A stretch of DNA of 32,375 bases. It comes from Negativibacillus sp. (GTDB lineage Bacteria; Bacillota; Clostridia; Oscillospirales; Ruminococcaceae). The notes under the pieces were generated by a model. It searched no databases. It saw only the letters and a program-made list of their open reading frames with translations, and was not told where the DNA came from. How positions within the stretch are numbered: position 1 is the first letter of the stretch; every line of letters starts with the position of its first letter. The position numbers and the translations under genes were made by a program. This document shows, piece by piece, positions 7,068-14,834 of the stretch. The stretch is taken from positions 1 through 32,375 of the forward strand of contig JAHHTY010000017.1 in the NCBI GenBank assembly GCA_020024325.1, in the 5' to 3' direction.

Positions 7068-7075
7068 AGATACTA
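7046..7075 (+). promoter_or_regulatory. Sigma-G-like promoter for the germinant-receptor operon
   Basis: Plus strand: -35 GAATA (7046-7050), 18 bases, -10 GATACTA (7069-7075), again 6 of 7 for the -10 and perfect for -35 and spacing. It lies inside the same 38 bases as the opposing promoter. Germinant receptor operons are classic sigma-G targets in Bacillus, which supports the match. Confidence 0.65.
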
Positions 7076-7157
7076 TTTTGGAAAAACGATTCAAGGAAAG
7101 GAGAAAAATCTGGAAAAGAAAGCAGGATAAAAGCTGCTTTTCAGATATGTGGCAGAA

Positions 7158-8741
7158 ATGAAAAAAAGCTGGATACAAAACCTTTTTAAAAATGAGAATA
7201 CATCCTCTGATAAAAAAGGTGGGTTGTTTGATACCTCTATACCACAGGGCGTTGGAACCAGAAAGCAGGCACAGACAAGACTTCAAAAAGACTTAACAGA
7301 AAATATGATCAAGATACGGGCTTTTTCACAAAATTCCAGCGATTTACTGGATCGGCAGATTGAGGTAAGCGGAGTAAAGGTTGCTCTGCTGATGAGTGAG
7401 GGAATGGTGAACTCGCAGATTTTTATGCAGACTATGGTAAGACCATTGTGTGAGTTGAAGTTGGAAAATGCCGACGGAGATGCAATAGCATCATGGGTTA
7501 GCAAGAATGTAGTGCTTTCAGGAGAACAAAAAGAGTTTTTTACCTATGATGATTTGTTTTCTTTCTTGCTGGCTGGCTTTGTAATATTGTTGATTGATGG
7601 GGTAGACCGAGGGATTGCCTGCGGAATGCAGGGTTTTAGCTTTCGTTCTATTTCTGAACCCAGCACAGAGATGAACATTGTAGGTTCAAAAGAGGGATTT
7701 GTAGAACCAATACGAATCAATCAAACAATGATACGCCGCAGAATTCGCTCACCCAGTTTAAAATTCGAAATGTTTCCTATTGGAGAAAAAAGCAGAACGG
7801 ATATTTCTCTGGTGTACTTGACCGATACAGTTGACCCCAGAATTTTAGAATCAGTCAAACAAAAGTTAGGGAGCTTGAGTTCCGATATTATTTTAAGTCA
7901 GGGATATCTTCGACCATATTTGGAAGGGAAACCGCTTTCTCCTTTTTCGTCAGTGGGAACCACCGAGCGTCCTGATACACTGTGTGCAAAAATAAATGAA
8001 GGGAGAATAGGAATCCTTGTAGACGGAACACCATTTGCTTTGATTGTTCCATATTTGTTTTCGGAAAATTTCCAAAGTATGGACGATTATTCTTATCGCC
8101 CTTATTATGGTTCCTTTATCCGAATGATAAAATATGTGGCATTTTTTATCTCTATTTTTCTGCCGGGACTTTATGTGGCAATCACCCTGTTCAGCCCCCA
8201 AATGCTGCCGGATACCTTGCTTTATAATATTGCCGCATCCGAACAGCAGACGCCGTTTTCGATGATGAGCGAAGCGCTGATTATTCACTTTATTTATGAA
8301 ATTATGCGAGAAGCGGGGTTGCGTCTTCCAAGACCGGTTGGTCATGCTGTCAGCATTATCGGAGCATTGGTGATTGGTGACGCTGCGGTAACTGCCGGGA
8401 TTATCGGTTCCTCTATGGTCATGGTTGTCGCATTAACTGCGTTGAGCTCCTTTGTTGTTCCGTCTTTATACGAGGCGGTTGCGGTAGTGAAATTTGTATT
8501 TATTATTGTTGGCGGAACATGGGGGCTTTTTGGCATTTCAGTGGGATTTGTGCTGCTGCTGACAAACCTTTGTGCTTTGGAGTCGTTCGGAATTCCCGTA
8601 ACAGCACCGACTACCCCTTATTCCAAAGCAGATATGAGGGATAATTTTTGGAGAAGTAATTGGATAAAACTGGGTAAGCTGCGTTTGAAGGTGCAAGATC
8701 TTCCGGGCAGCAGACTGAAAGAAGAGGAAGATAAAAGATGA
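7158..8741 (+). CDS. Spore germination protein, GerA family (germinant receptor A subunit)
   Basis: This is the A subunit of a nutrient germinant receptor in the spore inner membrane, about 527 residues. Residues about 25-300 form the soluble N-terminal domains (family stretches include RDISLVYLTDTVDP-like TDISLVYLTDTVDP and DGTPFALIVPYLFSENFQSMDDY). The C-terminal part has about five membrane helices with the conserved GLYVAITLFSPQMLP, EALIIHFIYEIMREAGLRLPRP and GALVIGDAAVTAGIIG. ATG 7158 is used; GTG 7149 is in frame. Neither has a good ribosome site, although a strong AAAGGAG lies at 7097-7103. The B subunit gene overlaps the 3' end by four bases. The germinant cannot be predicted. Confidence 0.94.
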   Translation: MKKSWIQNLFKNENTSSDKKGGLFDTSIPQGVGTRKQAQTRLQKDLTENMIKIRAFSQNSSDLLDRQIEVSGVKVALLMSEGMVNSQIFMQTMVRPLCELKLENADGDAIASWVSKNVVLSGEQKEFFTYDDLFSFLLAGFVILLIDGVDRGIACGMQGFSFRSISEPSTEMNIVGSKEGFVEPIRINQTMIRRRIRSPSLKFEMFPIGEKSRTDISLVYLTDTVDPRILESVKQKLGSLSSDIILSQGYLRPYLEGKPLSPFSSVGTTERPDTLCAKINEGRIGILVDGTPFALIVPYLFSENFQSMDDYSYRPYYGSFIRMIKYVAFFISIFLPGLYVAITLFSPQMLPDTLLYNIAASEQQTPFSMMSEALIIHFIYEIMREAGLRLPRPVGHAVSIIGALVIGDAAVTAGIIGSSMVMVVALTALSSFVVPSLYEAVAVVKFVFIIVGGTWGLFGISVGFVLLLTNLCALESFGIPVTAPTTPYSKADMRDNFWRSNWIKLGKLRLKVQDLPGSRLKEEEDKR

Positions 8742-9862
8742 TGAGCACGCAAACAAGGATTCCGAAAATCAGTTCGGCACAGATGGTTACACTGCTGGTA
8801 CTGGCAAGGTTGTTTATCCTTTTGATTTTTATACCAAGCACACATAAATCGGTTGTTGGAACAGCATCATTGCTTTCGGTTGTTTTGGGGTATCTGTTGA
8901 CTATCGTTGCATTGCTGCCGGCATATTTTTTAATTCGTAAAAATCCAAATATGAATCTGCACGAGATAGCAAGTCAGACTTCACCAACCATGGGAAAGTT
9001 TGCCGCTGTTGGATTTTATCTAACCTGTATGGCAGTGACAGTGGAAACCGTAACCCAATTTAACATTTTTCTGACAGATGCAGTTTATCCCAGGGCAAGT
9101 CAATTGGGTGTCGGAATTATTTTTTGCGCAGCTGTATTGTATATTGCGTTTTTGGGGCTGGAAGCTTTGAGCAGAGCTTCTTCTGTCATACTCATTCTTA
9201 GCATTGCTGCATCTGCGTTGATTGGTTTTGGTTTATGGAAATTCTTTGATACACTAAATATCATCTCTCCGTTTTATGATGGTATATCAGTGGTGATTCA
9301 GGGATCAACAATGTATTTTACTCAGAATGTTGAGTTGATTGCCTTTGCTTTACTTTTATCTAACTTGAACAGTACAACGGCAAAGAAAACTTTTTTAAAG
9401 TACCACACACTAATCAGCGTTATGTTAATAGCCGTTGGATTTGCGTCTATTATTGTACTTGGAAATTATGCAGGAACCAGAAATTTTCCGATATATACTA
9501 TGTTTGTTCTATCAGGATCTAATGTTTTTTATCGGTTTGATTATATCCTCATTGCAATTTGGGTGGGCACGGCGATGATGCGATCTGCCCTTTACCTGAT
9601 CTTGTCCTCAAGAATGCTGAATGAACTGACCTGCAGACATTTTGGTAAAAAATTGATTGTGGTGAATACAATTTTTGTACTAATACTGTCTATGATGTCG
9701 CTGGAAAATATCAAACTGTTTGTTTTCATTTATCGCTTTTTGGCAAGTGGTATCCCGGTATATTTTCTGCTGCTTCTTTTGCCGCTTACCCTGATGTTGA
9801 TACAGTGGAAAAAATCAAAGCAAGAACAGACAGAACAAAGCAGCAAGGGGGAGCAAGAATGA
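8738..9862 (+). CDS. Spore germination protein, GerB family (germinant receptor B subunit)
   Basis: This 374-residue integral membrane protein has about ten helices and belongs to the APC-type transporter fold used by GerAB/GerKB. In known receptors this subunit binds the germinant amino acid or sugar. Family-like features are the N-terminal KISSAQMVTLLVLARLF and the ENIKLFVFIYRF region near the C-terminus, followed by a short charged tail rich in Gln/Glu/Lys. ATG 8738 overlaps the A-subunit stop (ATGA), preceded by GAAGAGGAAG, so translation is probably coupled. Its own stop overlaps the C-subunit start in the same way. Identity is confident at family level. Confidence 0.92.
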   Translation: MMSTQTRIPKISSAQMVTLLVLARLFILLIFIPSTHKSVVGTASLLSVVLGYLLTIVALLPAYFLIRKNPNMNLHEIASQTSPTMGKFAAVGFYLTCMAVTVETVTQFNIFLTDAVYPRASQLGVGIIFCAAVLYIAFLGLEALSRASSVILILSIAASALIGFGLWKFFDTLNIISPFYDGISVVIQGSTMYFTQNVELIAFALLLSNLNSTTAKKTFLKYHTLISVMLIAVGFASIIVLGNYAGTRNFPIYTMFVLSGSNVFYRFDYILIAIWVGTAMMRSALYLILSSRMLNELTCRHFGKKLIVVNTIFVLILSMMSLENIKLFVFIYRFLASGIPVYFLLLLLPLTLMLIQWKKSKQEQTEQSSKGEQE

Positions 9863-11019
9863 AAATGAGAAGATTTGCATCTTTAATGCTGATACTTTTG
9901 CTGGTATTACCCATGAGTGGATGTATGAGCTCGGCAGAGCTTAAAAATCGCACCATTATTAAGATGGTTGGAGTAGATTCTGACGGAACAGATTTTATCC
10001 TTACAATGCTTCGCTTTTTTCCAAATGCAAATTCGGGGGAAAAAAGCTCGGAATCAGAAACAAAAATTGCTCAGGTAAAGGGGAAAAGTATCAGTCAGGC
10101 AATCAGTAAGGTTAGTCAATACACAGGAAACGAAGTTTTTTTTGGAAACAGCACCTTTCTGGTAATTGGCAGAGAAGCGGCAGAACAGGGGCTGGAAAAG
10201 GTGCTTAGCTTTTTTAACTCGAACCATGAGGTAAGCCCTGAGCTATACATTGTTATGGCACAAGATAAAGCAGAAGATGTTATCAAAGTACAAAGGGGAG
10301 CCGGTACTGTGCCAACACAGTTAAAGACCTTGATTAAGCAAGGTCAAAAAAACGGCTTGCTGGGTCGTCCAACTTTGCGTGATATCATGAATCGTCTGCA
10401 AAGTGATTGTTCCGAACCATATTTGCCATGGATAGATATTGTTCCTTCAAAAAACGGAGAGCCGGTTATTAAGATTGGGGGAATGGCTGTCTGTAAAGAC
10501 GGGAAGGTCAAAACCTTGCTTTCGGTAGAAGAGGCACGAGGAGTGTTATGGGCAACGGACGAATTACCCATAGCAATGATGACAGTGGATTTTGGAGAGA
10601 AAAATCAATCAAGGGCATCGGTAGAAATCAATCAAAGCAAAAGTCGAGTGAAGGTGAAGATTGAAAATGGAAAGCCGATTTTGAATTTAAATATTGAAAG
10701 TAGAGGAAATTTAAAGGAGGTAACTTTTGAGCGCGGCAGCGGTGCATTGATGGGAGAATTGGAAGAAATAGAAAATGAAGTTGCGGAACAGATTAAGGCA
10801 ACAGTTCAAAAAACCATAGATAAAGTTTTTTATAAAGAAAAATGTGATATTTTTCGATATTCGGAGTTTATAAAAAAATATGAACCCAAATATTGGAAAG
10901 AAAATGGAAAAGACTGGGAAAGAGTGATTGATGATACAAAGATTAACATTTATGTCAAATGCAATATTGACCGTCCCGGATTGGAATCGAAGCATCATCA
11001 GGTCGATGAACATGTGTAA
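9859..11019 (+). CDS. Spore germination lipoprotein, Ger(x)C family (germinant receptor C subunit)
   Basis: This 386-residue lipoprotein has a lipoprotein signal (MKMRRFASLMLILLLVLPMSGC), with lipobox Cys at residue 22 as the predicted acylation site. The mature part starts with AELKNRTIIKMVGVD, the usual opening of Ger(x)C proteins, and ends with the helical domain around YSEFIKKYEPKYWKE. The C subunit sits on the outer face of the spore inner membrane and is needed for receptor assembly. The frame extends upstream to 9805 inside the B gene. ATG 9859 is preferred because of AAGGGGGAG just before it, the ATGA overlap and the correct signal peptide. No clear terminator follows the operon. Confidence 0.93.
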   Translation: MKMRRFASLMLILLLVLPMSGCMSSAELKNRTIIKMVGVDSDGTDFILTMLRFFPNANSGEKSSESETKIAQVKGKSISQAISKVSQYTGNEVFFGNSTFLVIGREAAEQGLEKVLSFFNSNHEVSPELYIVMAQDKAEDVIKVQRGAGTVPTQLKTLIKQGQKNGLLGRPTLRDIMNRLQSDCSEPYLPWIDIVPSKNGEPVIKIGGMAVCKDGKVKTLLSVEEARGVLWATDELPIAMMTVDFGEKNQSRASVEINQSKSRVKVKIENGKPILNLNIESRGNLKEVTFERGSGALMGELEEIENEVAEQIKATVQKTIDKVFYKEKCDIFRYSEFIKKYEPKYWKENGKDWERVIDDTKINIYVKCNIDRPGLESKHHQVDEHV

Positions 11020-11034
11020 ATTAATCGCCTATGC

Positions 11035-11063
11035 TGGAAAAGGGGCATTTGATGTGGTACAAT
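11035..11063 (+). promoter_or_regulatory. Candidate promoter of the DUF3783 gene
   Basis: TGGAAA (11035-11040), 17 bases, then TACAAT (11058-11063) with TG at 11055-11056 as an extended -10. The predicted transcript begins about 40 bases before ATG 11112. Confidence 0.6.
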
Positions 11064-11111
11064 AAGACAGGGTTTATAACACCCAAATGCTGACAGAAAG
11101 AAGGAAACCGC

Positions 11112-11681
11112 ATGAAAGCAAAAATTGCTCCTCAAAAGGAAATTGTTCTGCTCTATCATCACGAGCAGGCGCAGAATGGGCAGAAGCTGCCGGCTGTTTT
11201 GGACGAAATGAAGATAGAATATCGACTGTTAAAGGAAGAAGATTTAGATAAAACAACCGGAGAGCTGGCAGGCTATCGACCGGCTGTAACCGAAAAAACG
11301 CAAGAACAGAAAGAGTACCCTCAGATAGCTGCAATGGCAATAGGGGGAATTGCAGGAACCCGTTTGGACCGTCTGTTAAACGCAATGAAGCAGCAGGAAA
11401 TTGATATTCCGGTTAAAATGGTGATTACCCGTCATAACGAGAATTGGAAATTTGCCGATTTAATTCATGAAGTCAGCAAAGAACACGAACTTTTTCTTGC
11501 AATGGAACGTCTGCAAAAGCTGACAGAAATTCTAAAAGGTGCAGATGACCCGAAGATGAAAGAGATTATGACACAAGCAAAAACGGCTCTATCTCGCATG
11601 AATGGCAGGGAGGAGCAACAACCAACTGCAGAAGAGCTGGATGAAATTTCTGCAAAATTGACAGCTTGCCTCCAAAAATAG
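11112..11681 (+). CDS. DUF3783 domain-containing protein
   Basis: This 189-residue soluble protein has no signal peptide. The N-terminal half (EIVLLYHHEQ to about residue 125) fits DUF3783: a small alpha/beta unit with a hydrophobic PQIAAMAIGGIAGTRLDRLLNAMK segment and the characteristic VKMVITRHNENWKFADLIHEVSKEHELF. The C-terminal 65 residues are helical and charged, and may form a coiled coil. Its function is unknown. ATG 11112 has GAAGGA upstream. The gene has its own promoter candidate and is closed by a strong terminator shared with the convergent MYG1-family gene. Confidence 0.75.
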   Translation: MKAKIAPQKEIVLLYHHEQAQNGQKLPAVLDEMKIEYRLLKEEDLDKTTGELAGYRPAVTEKTQEQKEYPQIAAMAIGGIAGTRLDRLLNAMKQQEIDIPVKMVITRHNENWKFADLIHEVSKEHELFLAMERLQKLTEILKGADDPKMKEIMTQAKTALSRMNGREEQQPTAEELDEISAKLTACLQK

Positions 11682-11768
11682 AACAAAAAATCGGTATCAC
11701 TTTCATTATACTATCATGTAAAAGCAACTTGTTTTGCGGTAAATTATCGATGAATTTTTGAAAACAGA

Positions 11769-11820
11769 AAAACAGCAGTATCAGGATTTCTGATTCCTTG
11801 ATACTGCTGTTTTGTTATTT
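11769..11820 (+). terminator. Bidirectional terminator between the DUF3783 and MYG1-family genes
   Basis: AAAACAGCAGTATCA (11769-11783) pairs perfectly with TGATACTGCTGTTTT (11799-11813), flanked by T-rich sequence on both strands. It serves both convergent genes. Confidence 0.9.
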
Positions 11821-11824
11821 ACAA

Positions 11825-12655
11825 TTATATATGGGAAAGCTTTTGGGTCAGCTTGCAGGCATCCACAGCGTCTTGCAGGGTGTCGGCGGAAATTAAAAAT
11901 CGATTATTGTGGCAAAAACGTAATGTCGCAATTCCGGTAAGCTTTTGCAGCTCATCTGCCGGTTTTCCTGCCCACTCCTTTGGGAAAGGCAGACGCAGTG
12001 TGTTATCTTGCAGGGTAAGAGGGACTCCTTGTGCACTGAATCCTCCTCGATGAGAAGGGGAAACCACAAACTCTGCATCCGATTGGATAACAAACTGTTT
12101 CCACGGTGCAAAACGTTCCAAAATCACAATTTTATCCTGCATCTGTTTGACTGCGTTGTTCACAAGAGTTCCGGCACGGCGGATACCGTTAACTTCCTCA
12201 ATTTTGCGGGAAAGGATGGCAAAGGCAACATCAACGGCTTTTAAAAAGTTTTCATTCGGATCTTCATCAGAATCCCAGCAGGGGTTAAATGCACTGATTG
12301 CACAAGCGAGTGGATGACCGCAACCCGTGTTATCCTCTAAATCTAATGGCTGAATAAAATGTTCATCAAAGGAGTCGGCTTCCTCTCCTAAAAGTTCGCT
12401 GCCAAATTCTTTCCAAAGCAGCCCGAAAGCGGCATAAGGAACGCCGTTTTCACGAACAGGGGCACCACTTTGATGGTGGTCAAATTTACCCCAGCCAATA
12501 TCAAAAACAATTCCGTCAAAGTCCTCCGGAACAGAAAGTACACGCTCAAAACGAATGTTTGGATTAAGTATACGAAGCAATGCAGCAGAAAAGACATCAT
12601 CTGCGTGAAACTTTCCTGCATGGGTCATTGCAACAGAAGGAATGATAGACATCAT
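11825..12655 (-). CDS. MYG1 (UPF0160) family metal-dependent hydrolase
   Basis: This 276-residue protein has the DHH-like motifs of the MYG1 family: THAGKFHADDVFSAALL at the N-terminus, FDIGWGKFDHHQSGAP near residues 51-66, and the C-terminal GGFSAQGVPL. Eukaryotic MYG1 is a 3'-5' RNA exonuclease; the bacterial role is not established. The DHH and HADD residues that would bind metal are intact. The start is ATG 12655 (second ATG 12652), with AAAGGAG seven bases upstream. It diverges from the small zinc-ribbon gene. Several TATAAT-like sites lie in the gap, so its exact promoter is not assigned. Confidence 0.88.
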   Translation of the reverse strand: MMSIIPSVAMTHAGKFHADDVFSAALLRILNPNIRFERVLSVPEDFDGIVFDIGWGKFDHHQSGAPVRENGVPYAAFGLLWKEFGSELLGEEADSFDEHFIQPLDLEDNTGCGHPLACAISAFNPCWDSDEDPNENFLKAVDVAFAILSRKIEEVNGIRRAGTLVNNAVKQMQDKIVILERFAPWKQFVIQSDAEFVVSPSHRGGFSAQGVPLTLQDNTLRLPFPKEWAGKPADELQKLTGIATLRFCHNNRFLISADTLQDAVDACKLTQKLSHI

Positions 12656-12766
12656 AAAATTTCTCCTTTATGGTTTCAGTAACATTATAAGCTTCCTATA
12701 AATTATATCATAAAACAGCGTAGATGACAAAAAATAACGTTGCTACTGGAACAAGGAGAAAAAGAA

Positions 12767-12775
12767 TGATATAAT
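12767..12775 (+). promoter_or_regulatory. Extended -10 promoter of the small zinc-ribbon gene
   Basis: TGA followed by TATAAT (12770-12775) is a full extended -10. A weak -35 (TGGAAC, 12747-12752) is correctly spaced. ATG 12805 follows about 30 bases later. Confidence 0.6.
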
Positions 12776-12804
12776 GTCTAAATAAAGGGAGGATTGATGG
12801 AACA

Positions 12805-13068
12805 ATGGCTTTGTATAAAGATATTTGTCGATGCCAAAAATGCACAAAAAACTTTACATGGTACTATCAGTCAGAGGAGGATGAAGGTTATGCCAGGCAT
12901 TTACTTCCTTCGGACCAAACCACTGCAAAGGCAACAGGCATCATGCTTGTAACTGAAAAAATCTATGATGTTTTGGTAGAATGTCCCTACTGTGGAGCTC
13001 AAAACGATTTTAATTGTAAAATTGAACAAGAGCTCCCGGGGTTAAAACAAAAACTTTCTCAGGAATAG
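12805..13068 (+). CDS. Small two-CxxC zinc-ribbon protein, hypothetical
   Basis: This 87-residue protein has Cys pairs at 10/13 (RCQKC) and 60/63 (ECPYCGAQN), the layout of a single split zinc ribbon; C8 and C71 are extra cysteines. There is no signal or membrane segment, and the family is not recognised. Similar small ribbons bind nucleic acid or act as partner modules, but nothing here shows which. It appears monocistronic. Its stop codon lies in the loop and right arm of the terminator hairpin at 13049-13080. Confidence 0.7.
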   Translation: MALYKDICRCQKCTKNFTWYYQSEEDEGYARHLLPSDQTTAKATGIMLVTEKIYDVLVECPYCGAQNDFNCKIEQELPGLKQKLSQE

Positions 13069-13080
13069 AAAGTTTTTGTT
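13049..13080 (+). terminator. Bidirectional terminator overlapping a stop codon
   Basis: AAAAACTTTCT (13049-13059) pairs with AGAAAGTTTTT (13067-13077) around a 7-base loop. The TAG stop of the zinc-ribbon gene (13066-13068) lies at the loop/stem junction. It also ends the convergent amidase gene, whose stop is at 13081. Confidence 0.8.
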
Positions 13081-13836
13081 TCATTGTGATATAATGACAT
13101 AGGGAGCATATACATAACCGGTAGCGTTTTTAAAACGAACCGCATACCAATCCCCGCTTTGAGAATAAACCGTGAGCTGAGAGCCGTTGGGCGCAACAGC
13201 AACGATGGTGGAAGAGGTGGAAGGCATACTGCGGATATTTAAATTTGCCCCACCGGTATTTACCGTTCCGGTTCTAATGGGTTGAGGCATTGCAAAGGGA
13301 ATACCAAAGTAGATAGTGAGTGCTTTTACAATGGTACGGGCAATGTTATCCACGTTTTCCTGAATCCATTGGGCATCTTGTGGGTTGTCGTGATAAGCAA
13401 GCTCAATTAAAACAGCAGGAGAGAGGGTTTGCAGCACTTCGGCTAGCTGATTGGTAGGTCTTGCATTCACTCTTTGGGGAATAGGATAGATTTTTTGCAG
13501 CTCTTCTGCCACAATTTTGGCAAACCGTTGGCTCAGCTGAGCGTTTTGAGAATCTCCCGGACGGTAATAAACATCGCTGCCACGCAAAAGCCCGGACATT
13601 TCTTCAGGGGAAGCATTGGAGTGCAGAGCAACGTGCATTCCATAGTGTGATAAATTGGATTGTTCAATGGAATTGACAACCGTTTTTTGTGGGTCGTTTC
13701 GTACAAATTCAATACCGCTCGCTAGAAGATAGGGTTCCATGGCATCGGCAATTTTGTTCATCCAATATTCTTCGCTGCCACGATTGGTATAGAGATTAAA
13801 TTCTTGGGTAGAAGGACTTAAATAAATTTTGGGCAA
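13081..13836 (-). CDS. N-acetylmuramoyl-L-alanine amidase (Amidase_3) with C-terminal SH3 domain, no signal peptide
   Basis: This enzyme of about 251 residues is predicted to cut the MurNAc-L-Ala bond of peptidoglycan. The Amidase_3 domain covers residues 1-175: SEE near 21-23 and H72 (VALHSNAS) as zinc ligands, catalytic E145 in LIELAYHDN. The usual first-ligand motif GHGG is replaced by LSPSTQEFN, so the first zinc His is not where expected. Residues about 187-251 form a bacterial SH3 domain (LNIRSMPSTSSTIV, GYVYAPYV). TTG 13836 is preferred because GGGGTG lies six bases upstream; GTG 13845 is an alternative. There is no export signal, as in mother-cell autolysins (CwlC/CwlH) and phage endolysins. 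A sigma-K-like promoter precedes it and no phage genes are nearby. Confidence 0.88.
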   Translation of the reverse strand: MPKIYLSPSTQEFNLYTNRGSEEYWMNKIADAMEPYLLASGIEFVRNDPQKTVVNSIEQSNLSHYGMHVALHSNASPEEMSGLLRGSDVYYRPGDSQNAQLSQRFAKIVAEELQKIYPIPQRVNARPTNQLAEVLQTLSPAVLIELAYHDNPQDAQWIQENVDNIARTIVKALTIYFGIPFAMPQPIRTGTVNTGGANLNIRSMPSTSSTIVAVAPNGSQLTVYSQSGDWYAVRFKNATGYVYAPYVIISQ

Positions 13837-13867
13837 AATTAGCACCCCATTTCAATTAGTTTCCCTT

Positions 13868-13896
13868 TATCTTATGATGCGGAAAATCAATATGTG
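13868..13896 (-). promoter_or_regulatory. Sigma-K-like promoter of the amidase gene
   Basis: Minus strand: CACA (plus 13893-13896), 16 bases, then CATAAGATA (plus 13868-13876). This fits AC-N17-CATANNNTA, the late mother-cell sigma-K consensus as I know it. The predicted start site is about 25 bases before TTG 13836. Such a short motif in AT-rich DNA can occur by chance. Confidence 0.45.
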
Positions 13897-13919
13897 ACAA
13901 AAAGGAGGAAGGCAAACAT

Positions 13920-14831
13920 ATGAGAATTGTATGTAAGTCTTGCGGGAAAAGCTATAATACAGACAAGGATGAGTTGTGTCCAAATTGCGGAAGCTATAAC
14001 CAATTTGATCGAGATGAGCAAAAAGGCTCATCTTCATGGTCGGCTAATACCAATACATATGACCAAGAACAAGATAATGAGAGATACTACAAAGAAAAAT
14101 ACAAAGGTAATTATGACAACGATACCAATGAAAGAAAAATACATTTTGACAGATCATCTAAATCAAGGAAATATCAAAGAAACCAGAACGACACCTACTC
14201 AAACAATGAACCGACACAAGAAAAGAAAGGTTCCTGCCTTTTATTTTTAATAAAATCTTTTGTTGTTCTTTTAGTTCTTATTCCTTTATTGTCGAAAGGT
14301 TCCGAGGTAGCAGTGGATGTAATTTCTAAAACGCTGTCAGAAGAATTGCAATATGTAGAAGAAGAAACATATCAATTAAACCAACCTTTTACTTTGGAAA
14401 ACGGGGCAACTTTCAGAATAAAAGGATATGAACGTATACCGCTCAGTCAGGAGATTATTGGTAAAATTGAAGAAGAAAAAGATGTGAAGATTGACAAAAT
14501 GGAAGCTCTCCTGGTAAAAATGGATGCCACAAGAGGTGATGGCCCTAAATCAGCAGAAATCTATCTTCGGGGAGAAGAAATGATTTATATGCCGTTCGTA
14601 TCATGGGAAATAGAAAAAGAAATTTTGAAAGGGAAAGAGATAGAAATATGGTCTAAATATTATTACGACGATAGAGAATATGGGGTGCTATTTTTAGTGC
14701 CACAAGCAGAAGAGGGAAAACCAAAACCTCAATTAAGCTTGTGTGTGCAACAAAATAAAGATTTAAGTTTTGTGCATATAAAAAGGACAGAGAAAAAGAT
14801 TACAGTCAATCTTACAGAAGTGGGGGAATAA
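13920..14831 (+). CDS. Membrane-anchored zinc-ribbon protein, hypothetical
   Basis: This 303-residue protein starts with a zinc ribbon (C5, C8, C20, C23; VCKSCGK and LCPNCGS). A long polar, low-complexity linker (residues about 30-103, rich in Asn, Asp, Lys, Tyr) follows, then one membrane helix (about 105-125) and an extracytoplasmic beta-rich domain starting near YQLNQPFTLENGATFRIKGYE. This zinc-ribbon/linker/TM/outer-domain layout recurs in Firmicute envelope proteins of unknown role. The ribosome site AAAGGAGGAAGG before ATG 13920 is excellent. The next gene begins four bases after its stop, so the two are translated together. Its AT content is higher than the flanking genes. Confidence 0.7.
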   Translation: MRIVCKSCGKSYNTDKDELCPNCGSYNQFDRDEQKGSSSWSANTNTYDQEQDNERYYKEKYKGNYDNDTNERKIHFDRSSKSRKYQRNQNDTYSNNEPTQEKKGSCLLFLIKSFVVLLVLIPLLSKGSEVAVDVISKTLSEELQYVEEETYQLNQPFTLENGATFRIKGYERIPLSQEIIGKIEEEKDVKIDKMEALLVKMDATRGDGPKSAEIYLRGEEMIYMPFVSWEIEKEILKGKEIEIWSKYYYDDREYGVLFLVPQAEEGKPKPQLSLCVQQNKDLSFVHIKRTEKKITVNLTEVGE

Positions 14832-14834
14832 ACA

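Noticed and set aside
8538..8845. Several short minus-strand frames near the gerA/gerB junction
   Set aside because: All are antisense to well-supported germination genes and have no independent start signals.
13081..13836. Phage endolysin/prophage remnant
   Set aside because: The amidase has no holin, tail or integrase genes nearby, and the flanks are ordinary chromosomal genes closed by terminators.
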